Notes: generated by a model from the sequence alone, not told the origin. A stretch of DNA of 60,000 bases from Liolophura sinensis (GCF_032854445.1 NC_088295.1:60433249-60493248); one strand, 5' to 3'. Numbered from the stretch's first letter, positions 10,824-24,049 are shown. A program made the numbers and translations.

Positions 10824-11966
10824 GGGCGACAAAAGGATGCCAGTGCAAAACAGTAAAATGGACGATAGCGTATGCCATTTCATCATTTCGGCGAATTACT
10901 GAGGTGAATGTAAACGTGCAGATCGTTCTTGGTAATCAATCACCTGACTCCCAGTCTTAACTTCGACTAAATTTTACTGTAAATATAGTGGATTTGCGTT
11001 CAATTCAGAAAGCTTCCCTTTACCAGACTCCAAGGTACTATAACAGCAGTAAACACACCTGCTTCTCGACTCATCCTCATTTCCCATTTTGTGTCACAAC
11101 GACATCATTCATTGATCTTTAGGTAGGCTACTGTAGTTCACAGTGTCTTTCCATAAGACCACTACACTTTTACTACCGTTGTTACGTCTCATTCTCCTTT
11201 ATACGTCCTTCTTGATATTTTATATATTTTATTTTGATCAGTCAAACCTGTTCCTACAGCCACCTGTAATCAGCGTCCATCTGCCGTAAGCAGCCACTCT
11301 CTGCCGCGACCAAACAATTTTCCATGTTAAACGACCTGTAATATGCGGGCACCTGTCCAACGCGTCCAGCGGCCAATATATTTTGCCACCAAATTCTATA
11401 TCAGCCTGTCCTGAGCGGTCGAGACTTTCAAGAGTAATGATGATTGCCGCATCGGACATCCAAAAATTTCAAAATGGCGACCACTCGACTTCAATAGTTT
11501 TTGTTGTGATTAAAAGTTACAACCTGCCACCTTTGTGATGATAAGTGAAGTGTGAACATTACTGGTCAATAGCACTGAAGCTTACCGTTCCTTAATCAGG
11601 CCTAGCTGGTTACTGTCCGGACACCCCTGCACTGTGGCAGTGGATTAGCTCCATGCTGAGGTCTCCGCTATGAATGCCATAAACAGCGGGCAAACTCGGA
11701 TATAATCTGATCTCCTGTGGTTCCTCCCATGAATGGTTTCTTTGACAAATTATCTGGCTTGCTGGGCCATTATCTTTGCAGGCAAATGGTGTTGTGTTTT
11801 CATTTCGCGTGGCCAAAATATTGCCTGTACCGGACACATGGAGAAATTGGTCTTCCTTCACTCGTACATGTTGTTGTTGTTTCACCGGTAATGGCAAATA
11901 TGATTGAACATCTCAGCAGTCTGTCCCTTACTGTCCAAAACTTTGTTAGAATAGTTATTTATACCT
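10824..11966. other. Region upstream of the broken paralogue
   Basis: No homology seen to the promoter or leader exon of the intact gene at 4.7 kb. Open frames at 11238-11459, 11610-11897 (minus) and 11717-11974 (plus) show no recognisable domain. Confidence 0.3.
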
Positions 11967-12458
11967 ACGTATAAAGACAGCAGCTAGTTTGATCGACGCC
12001 GTTCTCTTCTGTTTAATGATCAGTTCTAAGGCTCTATACCCATCCCCTAGGACCACCCGGATCACCACACGACAAGCCGGGACCAACGCCAGAGAGAGAC
12101 GGGAACTTCACTTTGGAGGAGGGTCGAATCAGTGATGGCAAATTACACCATAGACAATGACGAGGAGCACAACTTTACCCGCGGGTGTCCGCTCGGTCGT
12201 CATGGCTACCGCCCACTTCACGACAGGGATGGCAACAACAATATTACGATAGAAGAGGGCCATGATGACAAGCCAGAACACAGACGTCCTGTTCCTCGTC
12301 ACGGGTTGAGGGGTATGGAGTTAATCCCTGAGGGGGATAGGGAAAGAATCGAAGATGAGGAGAACAGTGAAAACAATGAAAGCGAGCAAAGTAATGAAAT
12401 AAGGCCTCGTTTTCGGAGACGAGGCCCATCGCGTGATTTTACAAACGGGCGCTCTTAG
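11967..12458 (+). pseudogene. Broken paralogue of the secreted acidic protein
   Basis: The DNA aligns with the 5481-5981 gene from its start codon to near its end. Shared stretches include the GTTCTCTTCTG signal-peptide core, the CCACCCGGATCACCACACGA block and the region encoding ANYTIDxDEEHN. The position of the start codon reads ACG. One extra base in the Pro-rich part shifts the frame, and extra bases just before the ANYTI region shift it again and create a TGA. The downstream part (about 12132-12458) is still open for 108 codons, keeps sequons and ends in RPRFRRRGPS. Either it is a pseudogene, or the open 3' half is used with another 5' exon. I favour a pseudogene. Confidence 0.7.
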
Positions 12459-15428
12459 TAAAATATCCTCTATCGTACATGCATTTTGTTTTATATATTT
12501 AAAACATCATTTTGTTCCTATTGTGTCAAAATCACGCTAGTCCAGCTGTACTGAGATACACCGTCGGTACGTACATATGTTTTGCATATAATTTTCTATC
12601 TCACGTGACATACCTTGGAGTTATGTTCGTTAATTTTCACAAATGTGAATATTTAAATTACACAGTACATACCTGGTGCATGCCTGTTTAGTTGTATATG
12701 TCTGTGTCTATCACAAGATTACTGGACAGTCAGATGAAATATATCGTAATCGTTGAAGATGATTGATCCAATTGCAGTTGTACTGTATGTTTTTACATTA
12801 AAACTCCTTTTGCTTAAGTACCAGGGCAATACTTGTGTTATACTGATTGATAATATGGTTAATATCAAAATCGATTTATCTGAAATAATCAGTTAATTAT
12901 TTAAACGTACATGTAGTGGATTAGAAATGAGAGATGCGCTTCAAACACCATGCTGGTTTGCAGGATTCAGTTGATACACTGAGCTTGAAGACGGTTGGAA
13001 TTTCCTCCTTGCTCATTTGGTAGTTATACATATGACATTCTGCAGAAAGAAGACTACCCTTCGGGTAACTGTGTCACCCTTAAGCCGTGGTGACACGGTC
13101 CCACTCGTTGTACCGTAGACTAAGTTGCATTTCATGTGTCACGATCACGTGGTGCGACTGGTCGAATTCTACAAGAGTGCGTCATATTTTTTGATTCGAA
13201 TAATCGAATTCGACGAGTTGATTCCACAATTTGTAGCGTGTGTAAACGGGGGCTTTACACTATACGACACCCCAGCCGTGATGTGCAGATTAACACACGG
13301 CTGACCAATATTACGCCAACCAAGATCCAACCAAGAAAGCAGCCAAATTAGAAGTTTTGTACCCTCGTAAAGCATGACCAATCTTAGTGCTATTTGTTAA
13401 ATAAAATCCAAGGTGTTAATTACAGGTAAATAACGTGTGTTCATGAAATTTAACAGCAGTAAGTGACGTTTCCAGTTTAAGGAACTTGTTTGAAGCGCGT
13501 TAGCACCTAAAGTGAGGTCCATCTATGCCCGATAATGTTTACTCTGGCTTCGTTTTCAACAGATGACCGGTTTGCATGTCTCTCGTCAGACACTGTCTTG
13601 ACGGACGAAAGATCCCTAGAGTGCACAGAGTTTCTCTCACCCTCACTTACCATTCATTGGATGTATGATCGTGGACTTGACCCGTCGTCATACCCTCTTC
13701 GATTCTTTCCACTGATCGATAATATACTTCCCACAAAACCGATCACAAATTTTCCTCATAAACCCTCATCGCGAATGTTATCTGTCATACCGCCAACATG
13801 ATATACGAGCCATTGGAATATGTTTCCTGAATGTAGCTATTCGATCTCCATTATTCACACAATACGACGTTTAGCTTTGACGCATCTTCAAGAAAAAAGT
13901 TTTCCAAAAAACCAATTTTGTGGGACTTTTTTTATGACTGTTTGATCTATTAACTGCAATTTTGGCAGAAGTAATCCATTATTTATGAATCAAAAAACAT
14001 GTTTCCCCCCTCTTATTACGAATTTTCGCTAATTTCATATATGGTATTGCTCCTGTCATGCAATTCCAAAAATGCGGCGAGAAACTTGATAGATGACCAT
14101 CATGCAGCGTCTGTTATTTACAACTAGGCCCATATCACTTTAATCTTGAATTAAAATTCAACTCCTACAGAGTCGTTCGTGATTTGTATGGAGGGAGTTG
14201 GGGGGGGACATGTGGGTGTGGGGTTGAGGGACGTTCTACACAATTTCCGTTCATGCACATACTTGTAACTGCAAATAAAGACATGTCACTTGTTTATGAT
14301 GCAAAAGGACTCTTATGTTAAATAGTGCGAACCACCATGTTTTTTCTGTTAACATCCTGGTTTGTTCAAAAAGATTAATTTAATGGTAATCGGTCAAGAA
14401 CAGTGAAAATAAAACCTTAATTAAGATAAATTAACCCTCTGTGTTTTTACTATTAATGTTGTAACAAGGATTCTGCTGGTGGACTAAGAATTCCCGAGGT
14501 CTGATGTCTTTGCATTGTATGTTAAGTGTGATGACAACACAGCACTATGTTACATGTGTTCTACACCAGAGACGTCTAATAATTTGTAACTATCATCACT
14601 GCGTTTCTTTTAAAACTTAATATTGCTAAACCCATGGGGATAGGGGGCGTCTACGTGGTAACTTTTTTAAAAGCATATATATACATGAGCACAATAAAGC
14701 CCTAACTGAGGTAAATAGACAAGTGGCCGGCTTTCACTGCTAATAAATGTGACCATCACTCTGCCGTCACTGCTCTGGTTTTATTCCCCATGCTTTAGTC
14801 TTTTCTATACATAAAACCTGCTGATTGTTATGTGTCTATTACAGTGATCTTTAGCACATTTCCATCACTTGCATGATGTAATTTTAGCTGTGAGAAGTAG
14901 CTCGGCATGCCGCTCTAGCTGTCTTTTAGTTTTTACTTTCAGCTTTTTACCATAGGCCAGCCATTTGACAAGAAGCATGGGTGCAAAACGACAAGGAGAC
15001 ATCGAGCTTGCTTGTGATGTGACATTCTGATACAAAAAATGTGATATATTTGCTGTAAGCCTATCTGTTCAGTAATCAATGAATCGTTAACAGATGGCAA
15101 TCTACTCACTGTTAGAAAGTCGATTGAGTTTCAATATTTTATCCTTATTCCCAAAGACTTAGACATCATCCACCATTGTTACTTTTAAGAGATTTTCTTT
15201 TGTTTTAACCACTGCTAACCTGATCTGTATCCCAGTTTCGCATATGTACCTTTACTCAGACTTGGCTGAACGTTTTTTTATTCTGTCTTTTATTTTTTCG
15301 TGTGTTTCTTTACTAGATGACTAGAACTTTTACTGCGTTTTGATCTTCAACTTTCTGGAATAAGGCCACGGTAAGTTTCAAATTAACTTTATCGTAGCGA
15401 AATTAACTGTAAAGTGAAACTGATACAG
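12459..15428. other. Gene-free stretch
   Basis: AT-rich. An 88-codon + frame at 13535-13801 has no recognised family and no splice context I trust. A short G-run lies at about 14199-14228. Confidence 0.3.
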
Positions 15429-15710
15429 AAAAAAAATTATTTATTTATTTATTTATTTGATTGGTGCTTTACGCTGTACTCAAGAATGCTTCACTTATAC
15501 GATGGCGGCCAGCATTATGGTGGGAGGAAACCGGGCAGAGCCCGAGGGAAACCCACGACCATCCGCAGGTTGCAGGTTGCTGCATGACCTTCCCACGTAC
15601 GGCCGGAGAGGAATGAACTGGACTTGAACTCACAGCGACCACATTGGTGAGAGGCTCCTAGGCCATTACGCTGCGCTAGCGCGCTAACCAACTGAGCCAC
15701 GGAGGCCCCT
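15429..15710 (-). mobile_element. tRNA-derived SINE, family A, full length
   Basis: On plus: a (TTTA)n tail, gattggtgctttacgctgta, gaatgcttcacttatacgat, ggcggccagcattatggtgg, and the tRNA-like end gctaaccaactgagccacgg. On minus the A box reads tggctcagttggttagcgcg and a B-box-like gagttcaagtcc follows. This is the clearest copy of the head. Confidence 0.92.
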
Positions 15711-16457
15711 ACAGAGCAAAAGGAACAAGGCGACGGATACGCAATACTTCTTGTCCTGCAAATTGTCTTCTGAATCATTTAAATACATAACGCTATGAGC
15801 GTTAAGAGGACAGAAAACGTCGTAGTTGGTATCTCTCTGATTTCTTTTGCTTGACTGACATATCAACATTAGCGAATCAGTCCGCGTGGGAGTAGTTCAG
15901 CAATTAAATTAGTTACGGGAAGTAATAAATCAATCAATCAATCAATCAACCAATCAAGCAGTCAATCTGTTCATCAGTTCATCAATCAACCAACTGTGGC
16001 GGTATATGCAAATGCAAAAATGACGATCACAAAGCTAAACTTCTAGCCTAGAACCATTACTTGTCTTCAGAGATTAATCCATAAAGGAATGGCTTTCTAC
16101 TTTAGAACGGTTTGGTGATTACTTACTTTTGTGTGTTCGTAAGCGTTTGCTATATAGATTTACATGAACTAGATTGGCCCGTGGAGATATATTTTGCCAC
16201 TATGACCACCCACCCACCCACACGCGTGACGCTCTCTTCATTCACACTCGCCTTTGGCAATAATGAGAAATCTATTGATTGACTGACCATGCCAGAACAG
16301 TTCTGTCTATTTTGGCAACAAAGTGTTCAACAGCAGACTTACGTTTCAGACTTACTAAAAATACACTCTGTGCCAAATGGAGGCCATTTATATCCAACAT
16401 GGCCACCGCTTACATTCGGAACTCTTCGAGGGTTTCCGGTCTCCTATCAGTTACCCT
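15711..16457. other. Gene-free stretch with (CAAT)n
   Basis: A (CAAT)n run lies at about 15925-15965. No gene seen. Confidence 0.4.
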
Positions 16458-16552
16458 CGGGTGAGTGAGTGCTTAGCGCTTAAGGTCGTATTTAACAATT
16501 TTTCAATCATATGACGATGGAGGAGTCCTTAGAGTGCATGTAATGTGCAGAT
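16458..16552 (-). mobile_element. SINE family B fragment
   Basis: On plus: gagtgagtgcttagcgctta, aacaatttttcaatcatatg and gagtgcatgtaatgtgc, the end distal to the tRNA head. Confidence 0.7.
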
Positions 16553-17269
16553 TTCCATCGACAGTATGGATTGTTTATAGGCATAGTTAAAAGGGGGAAA
16601 TGCGTCTTCTTGTCGACAAACTTGATACTTGCTGTAGGCTTTGTAATCGGACATCTCTAGCTTGATTAAATGAAGATGGTGAAATCCGGCCTTCTGTCAG
16701 TTTACCTGAGTTTATATGGTTTTGGTATGACAGTTCGAATAAGTGTTTCAAAAGTAAAAACTTATACAGCCCCTTACATATATAGAACCATGGCTTAAGA
16801 AGTAGTGGAATCGTGCTAAATACAATTTAATAGACGTCACGGTTGTGTAATTACTCAAACTGGTGTGCCGTCATCACACTGAGTAACATTTACATGTAAA
16901 CAATGTATAGAGATCATACCTGGGGTTGGGGGGGGGTGGGGTGGGGTGGGGTGGGGTGCTAACAATTCATCAGCAATATTCTGATTTAGGCAAGTATACA
17001 GTAAAGAGGACATCAACATGGATAATATTTTGTCTATGTATTACAGGATTACCAGAATTATTCTGCATCGGACATTTTCAGTTACAATTTGGGTCAACCT
17101 GTCAGGTAATTTAAAAAATCTGCAGTATCAATCAAGAAAGTTTGCGTAAATAAAAAACATCTCCAACATGTGTTTCTTCTGAAGCAGTGTTACAGTTATT
17201 CACATCAAAGAATGTCCTCCATGGATATCGGATACGCTTTTTCTCACCGAGTAAGCATTGAACATGTAC
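16553..17269. repeat. Gene-free stretch with a (GGGGT)n tract
   Basis: At 16921-16959, runs of four to nine G separated by single T make at least five G-runs on the plus strand, able in principle to form a G-quadruplex. No gene seen. Confidence 0.5.
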
Positions 17270-17660
17270 GGTGATATCTCAGCGGAGCCGAATGGCAATG
17301 ACGGGCAGAAGAGGTCGCGCCGATCTTTGATACAACACTAATTATAGCGCCTTCCGTGGCAATGGGATCGCGCGAAACCTCGGATTGTCTGCTGATACCT
17401 CGCAGTAATTACTGACGCCTCCTCGTCTATTCGTCCTGAAACGCTCGCGCCTTTACCAGGTTTGCTCAGAGCCATATCTTCGTCCGCAATACCCGACCTT
17501 ATCCCTCACCGCGACAACTTAAGCCCCTTCATATACATATCCAACGATAGGCGGTATAAAATGTGATTTGTTTGAAATCCCTCCATTTGGCGTTCCCAAA
17601 CACTACACCGAGCCGTTTCTCGCTGTTATCCGAGATTCGCGCGGCCTCGATTCCTGGTGT
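17270..17660. promoter_or_regulatory. CpG-richer island, possible regulatory DNA
   Basis: About 400 bp clearly richer in C+G and CpG (gaggtcgcgccgatc, gatcgcgcgaaacctcgg, acgctcgcgcc) than the flanks, with TATAAAA at 17555-17561 near its right end. No coding frame. Possibly a promoter or conserved regulatory block. Confidence 0.25.
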
Positions 17661-19157
17661 TGGAATCGCAAAACTATGCATAAGACCTTGTCTTCTCAAA
17701 AAGAGCAGAGGCCGAAGTCAGTGACGCCAAGTCAATCTCCTCTGAAAAATGTTGAGGAGACAGATACAGTTGAATTATTGCTATTAGTTTTTGTTTTAAA
17801 TAGCTATTTATGTTTCGTAACTGCTCTTCTAAAATAGCAACCATTTCACTACACAATTTCGTTAGAAGTTTGGTGCTGGGTAAAAGCTCGGTCAATCGAG
17901 ATACATACCTGACATATTTTATGACATATAACAGTCTTCAGAGCTATTAGTATATTTATTCCGCTGTTGCCATCCTGTTACTGTATCTATTTTAACTTGT
18001 AGTTCAGCACGAAAAACGTAATAAAACAGTTCATTATCCAAAGAATACAGGAGACAGTCACATGGGGTATTTGGTGTATTTATTTCTTTATTTATTTATT
18101 GTGTGTTTGAAGCTATATGTACATGTATATAAAATAATCTCTTTATGCCACTATTGGCATGGGCGAAGATCTTGTTACATACACATGTATTTGACAAATC
18201 TGTTCACATAAAACGATAACGCGGTCAGTAGGAACTAAATTGAACTAAATCCGATCTTAATAACAATAGCTATAGTACTACCGTAATTAATCTATTTTAA
18301 AGACAATTTTAGAAAGGAAATCTCTCAGTTTTTTTTCGGAAAATTAGGGGTATGTGTTGTTCATTAGATGGACGAACCATGTGAGAAAATGTGCGTTTCT
18401 CTCACAGTTACATCTATATTCGTTGAAAAGAGCAGACCAAATATCTAAAAAAATTAGAAGAATTACAGCAGATAATGTTAGTATATGTAAACATTTTGAT
18501 CAAGTTTAGCACAATATTACTTCAAGATGATAACATAAAAAGAGACAAATAATAATAAAGTAGCATATAGATAAAAGCGGTGGAAAAACTTAATGTCACG
18601 CTAACATGACGATTCCACACTAAAGCTTTTACAACTTACAGGTTAAATGATTTGCATTGGATGCATATACATTAGGTTGTCAAGCAGTCATGGAAAACCG
18701 TGTGTTTACCAGTACCAGTACGCTGCGCGTGGTTGATCCTGTGCAGGCGCAGTAACATCCTGTGCGATGGTGGCTTGTCAATTAACACCTGTTGAACACT
18801 AGACACGAACATTTATCACTCAAGTGAGTTGACATCATAGAACACGCATGTCTGTATGTGAATGTAGGTGGAATACATCACAATGACGTCGCTTTGGTAC
18901 GTGAACTACGTTAATAATTATCATCTTTGCCAAGAAAGGATTTAATTTTAAAACTACGTAGTTAATTCTTTATGGCATCCTGTACAGGAAAAGCTCTGAC
19001 AAGAAGAGTTGCTGGGAGGGAAACAAAACAAAGTATTTCACACACACACACACACGCAAAAGCATTGTACAAAAAAGTTTTTTTCACACAACACGTCGAG
19101 GCTTGTGATGCAAGCTAAGGCTTTTAGGCAATAATGATGTGTATTCACTTTACATCA
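17661..19157. other. Gene-free stretch with short (CA)n
   Basis: A (CA)n of about 18 bp lies at 19038-19055. No gene seen. Confidence 0.4.
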
Positions 19158-19257
19158 CCTTTCCCCAGTTTCCTCCAACCATAATGCACACTGCTGTCGC
19201 ATAAATGAAATATTCTTGAGTGCGGGATAAAACACCTTTGAAATATAACAAATAAAA
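19158..19257 (+). mobile_element. SINE family A 3' end
   Basis: Contains cccagtttcctccaaccata, gaaatattcttgagtgcggg and ataaaacacctttgaaat. Confidence 0.75.
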
Positions 19258-19551
19258 ATCTTACTAATCCTTCAGTGAAACTTGTAAGTTGTTGGTGTAC
19301 AATAAAATCAATGTTTGTATTACATAAAGCGAATATCTTATTAAGGAAAATCCCAGATTTGGAAGGCGTACATGTAACAGATAATTCTGCAACTAACAGT
19401 TAAGCAGCGCTATCGACATCTAGGGGTTTATTTGCGTGGTATAGCACAAACTCCTGTGCAGAATGTTGACCAAGCTTTTTCAGTCTTTTCAGTCCTTTGT
19501 CATACCATGAAAGTAAATACATTGACAAATAACGACAATAATGTTTCTAAA

Positions 19552-19552
<1 letters not shown>

Positions 19553-19613
<61 letters not shown>
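19553..19613. repeat. (TA)n microsatellite, about 61 bp
   Basis: Pure TA run that abuts a SINE-A head fragment on its right. Confidence 0.97.
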
Positions 19614-19615
<2 letters not shown>

Positions 19616-19652
19616 TGGGTCACGCTAACCACCTGGACCACGGAGGCTCTGC
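19614..19652 (-). mobile_element. SINE family A head fragment
   Basis: cctgggtcacgctaaccacc then ggaccacggaggctc is the tRNA-like end of family A. The body has been lost or replaced by the TA run. Confidence 0.6.
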
Positions 19653-22541
19653 TTACGGCAATGTTTACCCATACCCATAAATTTTTCCGCGGGGGTCTTT
19701 CAGCTTAATATTCTTGGCCGTATTTGGACGATTCACCCTCTTTACTTCGACCTCATTGCTTGGAAACCCACTCGAACATCTGTAACCACAATGGAATCTG
19801 AGCAATGCAAAATAACGACAGCAATATAATGAAAACCACTTTCTAAATCGCATCTACTTATTTCCTTCAGTGACACTTGTAAGTACTGGTGCTTGTAGGC
19901 GATAGGTTGTGCAAGTAATATGTAACAGGTCATTGCCCAAAACTGTTGAAGTAACATGGACAAGAAAACTACAACGAATATTAACTATAATCAGCTGCAG
20001 TTTTGCAATTCAGTGAGCATAATTAAATGGGCAGTTCATAAATTTGTCAAATCAAAAAACATTTTTGGCCCATATATAAACCATTAATTGCTTTAGTTTT
20101 CATTGCAAACATCACCATTGAAACTTTTCAATAAAGCCTTACCTTCACATCTTATCTCAACTGCAGGAAGGCAGATATTTTCTACATTAACGTCGTCAGT
20201 TAAGGTTAGCAGCAGTTCGCTACATAGAACCGAGATGTATTTTTTAATAATGACACTTTTATACGACATATTTCAGAAGTATTCATGTGCTAGTTGATGC
20301 AAAAGGACACGAACATTACTTGTTGGTAACAGCTATTATATAATTTTTTAAAAACTTTTATTTGTTATACTGATAATTTGATATAAATGTCCAGCAAAAA
20401 AGTATTCGTCCGCACGTTCTAGTTGCTTTGGTCACATGCGGTTTAGTGTGGTTCCACGGAGCCTGTGAGGACTACTAGCCTAGTTGTATTTATTCTGTGC
20501 CGTTATGCTACGGTCTGTCCACCATGTTTACATTGTCTTCGCCACCGTCACACCTTTCTAAGCTTCGTAGTGTTTTATTACCGTTACCGCGTCCAATGCA
20601 ATGTTTGTCCAGAGCTTGTGTTTTTTGTGCGTATTGTGGCTATACAAACAGTCGGTAAATTTCATCAGGCAGGACCATTGCGATCACAACAGTTCGTTGT
20701 TTCAGTCCGCAGCCAAACTGATATCCAGCGGGTGTTATGACAACACAGAACATTGAGCAGGGGGTCGAGTAAATATTCCACAAATAAGCCTAACTGTCGA
20801 CGCGCCAAAAGACAATATTGAAGTACTTTTTATTGTACTGCTCATTAACTCCGTCAACAGATCGTCTACATTTATTGCTACCTTATAACACAGAATCACA
20901 CGGATCCGGCTAGGATTTGGCCATTATGTTTTCGTCATTTGGGACCAATAACGCCAGTAGAGCGACCACTTCTTCGGTTGGCTTGCGTTGACAAGGAAAT
21001 CTTGTGGCTCTTATTCCTCCTGGGAAGGGAATAACTGTCCTGTAATAGTCAGAATCACTTTTATCCGTCTTCCATATTAAGAACTTATGACAACAATATC
21101 TGAAATTCAGTCTTGTAGAAATTAGCTGTAGTTATAGTATTTTATTTGCATTCGTTTGGTTTAAAATCTGAACTTTTGAATCAACTGATCGATTTAGCGA
21201 TAAAACTGATCTGTTTGTTCCCAGTCATATATATCACACGAAAATAGACTAGGATCTTATTGTCAGTCATAAATGACAAAAGACAGTAAATAATCCAACG
21301 CCGGAATTTAAATCGTTGAACGATATCGGGACAATTACACCCCGATGTAAAGAACAATAAATCACGACTGATCACGATGTGCGCAAAACAGGGGCAAGGT
21401 TATCATAGATGATTTTATCATCATCAGAGCTATGCTGGTCTATGTATATGTTTGAATTTGTTGCGACAATAAAACCGCGTACCCCGTTTGACAGCATGCA
21501 TATGATTCGCTTCGATTGCATTGCCATCCAATACAACCGGCTTGATGGTATGAACGGAAACCTATCTGTATTCATGAGCGCTATGATATGGCTCTCGGAA
21601 TGCCAAATCACAGAGTCATTTTAGAGGCGTCATTTACATACGAGCCAATTTCTGAATGAAGCCGAGCGAGATGTGACGCCGTGTTTGTCGTTAACGAATC
21701 ATCCACATACCTCTTCCGTCTCTGTGTTCAGATTTCGGTTTTTGCCTGACCCAACTCCAGGACCTGCACTGTTGCACAAGCCCATGGAATAACGTCTTAG
21801 TGCACGTATGTAAATGGACGGAGGAATTCATCCCTGATTAGTGGAAAATGAGTGTTTAAATTTAAAATTGGTTTACTTGACGCCTGTTATGTTCAAATGA
21901 CATTCGATTTAGGGCACTTATGGTCATCTCATGGCATTCCATTACTTGCCTTGGATAGTTATTTATTGATTTGATGGTTGTTAAAGCTTTATATATTCAC
22001 CCCTTTCCCTATTTTTATTTAAATGGACAACCTCTCACTACATTGAAGCTTGGAATACGGTCACCAGTTTTAAAATCATCTTTGTTTTTGTAACCCTGAA
22101 TCTTTCAAACCCAAATGGTGTTTATTGCTTTGAAGTGCATTGTTGATGTGCTTGTAACGCACTCATATGTTATAAACTCAAACGTTTCCTCATTAACAAG
22201 TATGTTGTTTTGCGATGATTGATGATATCCACTTTGGTGAATTAACATTATCCGTATGCCTGGTTTAACTACATCAATTCTATTTTAGACGGTTCTATAT
22301 TCTGTGGACCTAAGCTGATCATCATTAGCAGATCCAGTATAAATTAAGCATACCGGTAATATGGATAGAATGTCCGCATTGTCTTTCCACGTGTCCTTAG
22401 TTTGATGCTGTACGGTCATTTCCCTGATACGTCCACCGACTTGATAATTCTTTGATTTATCTCGTTGCATTGGATTGCGGTCACAGAATAATAACATCAG
22501 TTATCACCGTATGTGTAACCTCCCCTCCGAACCCCCCTCGG
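19653..22541. other. Gene-free stretch
   Basis: No gene seen. Open frames at 20465-20740 and on both strands at 21372-21624 have no recognisable family. Confidence 0.3.
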
Positions 22542-22640
22542 CGATTGGCTCAAATATTGCCTTTCTGACGCGCACGTTGTCAATGGACAAGACAAGCGGT
22601 TCTGCCACTCACGTGACTATTGTAAACATTATAAATTCAT
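22542..22640 (+). promoter_or_regulatory. Promoter-like cluster: CCAAT box, E-box and TATA
   Basis: ATTGG (reverse CCAAT) at about 22543, CACGTG at about 22610 and TATAAA at about 22630 stand in promoter-like order about 250 bp before the candidate plus-strand exon at 22885. The region also overlaps the candidate minus-strand exon, so only one of these readings need be right. Confidence 0.25.
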
Positions 22641-22806
22641 ACCGACCATCTATTTTCCATATCGGTTCGGAAACAAAGGCGGAGATTGGAGTCTGGGAAC
22701 AGAGGAGTATTACAATCTGAAGAAGCCCGATCGTCCTCATGAACTCTGTTGTTAGTGGTTCAACAATCGCTACAGGTGGCAACATTTTTAGCCATTCTTT
22801 CGTCAT
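22612..22806 (-). CDS. Candidate first coding exon of a MARVEL-like membrane protein
   Basis: On the minus strand an ATG at 22806 opens 65 codons that run into a good donor (CAC|GTGAGT). The peptide has FMRTIGLLQIVILLCS at about 23-38, a hydrophobic segment to about 45, then a short polar loop and YEFIMFTIVT at about 56-65, where the exon ends inside a second hydrophobic segment. This arrangement (arginine before helix 1, loop, aromatic-F-x-M-F start of helix 2) resembles MAL/CMTM/plasmolipin-type MARVEL proteins. I could not find the following exons between 20 and 22.6 kb. It may also be chance. Confidence 0.35.
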
Positions 22807-22884
22807 CGATTAATTGCTTTTGTGAGCGATTATACTGAGAGGCGTTCGTCACAGATCATTGAAAGTATTATTATCCTCTCTTAG

Positions 22885-23077
22885 AAAGTTGTGCGGACCA
22901 AAAATCGTCAAGACGGGGAACTGCGTGGAAGTCTGCAAGATCACCCTTCGGCATACGCCAGGGTTGGTGACGAAAATGGAACACACCACAGAAAGGGGCT
23001 GTTCACAGAGCTGCCTACCTTGCATAAGGTCCAGGACACTGTCATCGAGAAAAAGTCAAGAAGAGATTCCAATAACG
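22885..23077 (+). CDS. Candidate internal coding exon, family not recognised
   Basis: This stretch lies between a pyrimidine-rich acceptor (cctctcttag) and the donor gtaggt, and is open for 64 codons with C/G-rich third positions unlike the flanks. The peptide is hydrophilic: YARVGDENG at about 25-33, KGLFTELPTLHKVQD at about 37-51, ending EKKSRRDSNN with a kinase-like RRDS. It is on the same strand as TPH, 13 kb upstream, so it might be a 5' TPH exon. It ends phase 1, however, while the first placed TPH exon needs phase 0, so at least one exon would be missing between them, or it belongs to another gene. Confidence 0.4.
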
Positions 23078-24049
23078 GTAGGTGTTAGATATTAAATGAA
23101 TCGGAAAACACGTTAGGTAACAGTCAAATAAACAAATCCAGAAGACGTAGTATTTCCAAACAATAGATCCGCGTAGGACAACGTGGGCTGGTACTTTATC
23201 GGATTCTCGCACAACTCAGATTTTAGGATGAAGTGACGCTTTTATGAAGAACGATGAAGAGCACAATTGTAGTCATTCAATAACTGACTCAACCTGAAGG
23301 ATTTCGTTTACGACTATTTTTATTTTACACTCTAACGAAATCAGGTTATGTATGTACCAGCTAAGCTAAGGGCTTTAAAACTGTTGATACAGCATATGTA
23401 ACAAACAATTCGCTCAAGACTGTCTGGCATTTACTTTCCCTTGATATTTGTCTCAGATGCATTGCATTTAACCGCTATTAACTCTAAAATATTTCCCGGT
23501 ACCAAATTACCTACATCTACCTCTCGTTACCTAGGATTTCCTCTGAAAAGCTCCATCAATATTCCCGTGACCCTCACTTAAAGAAAACGGGTCATCTACA
23601 CGAAATGTTCCAATTGTTCTTCCAGATTTGGCCAAATTTATGCATCTGACGTTATGATCTAAATTAATCCCTCGTAAACGTAACGGTATAACGTTTATGT
23701 ATTCATGTGCTCTGTAATCGTTTACTCATGTATAACCCTGGCTTTCAGTACATGTAGCATTGTTTATCTTTCCAGTGCTTATGTGAAATACATCTCGGCT
23801 TTTACACTACAATCATATAAATCGCTAGGAAACGCTGTTATGACGATGGCTATACAATTTAAAAACTAATCTGCTAAATTGATAGAATACTCTTCGTGCT
23901 ATTTTATTTATGAATGACTTAACCTGTCACAGATGCGGGTTCAAACACGACGGTCGTGTGATTGTTGCGCAATCTAACAACTTGTCTTCCACCAATGCAG
24001 TCTGTATATCTGTACATCTCATTTGAAAAAGTGCGTCAGTAATTTACCC

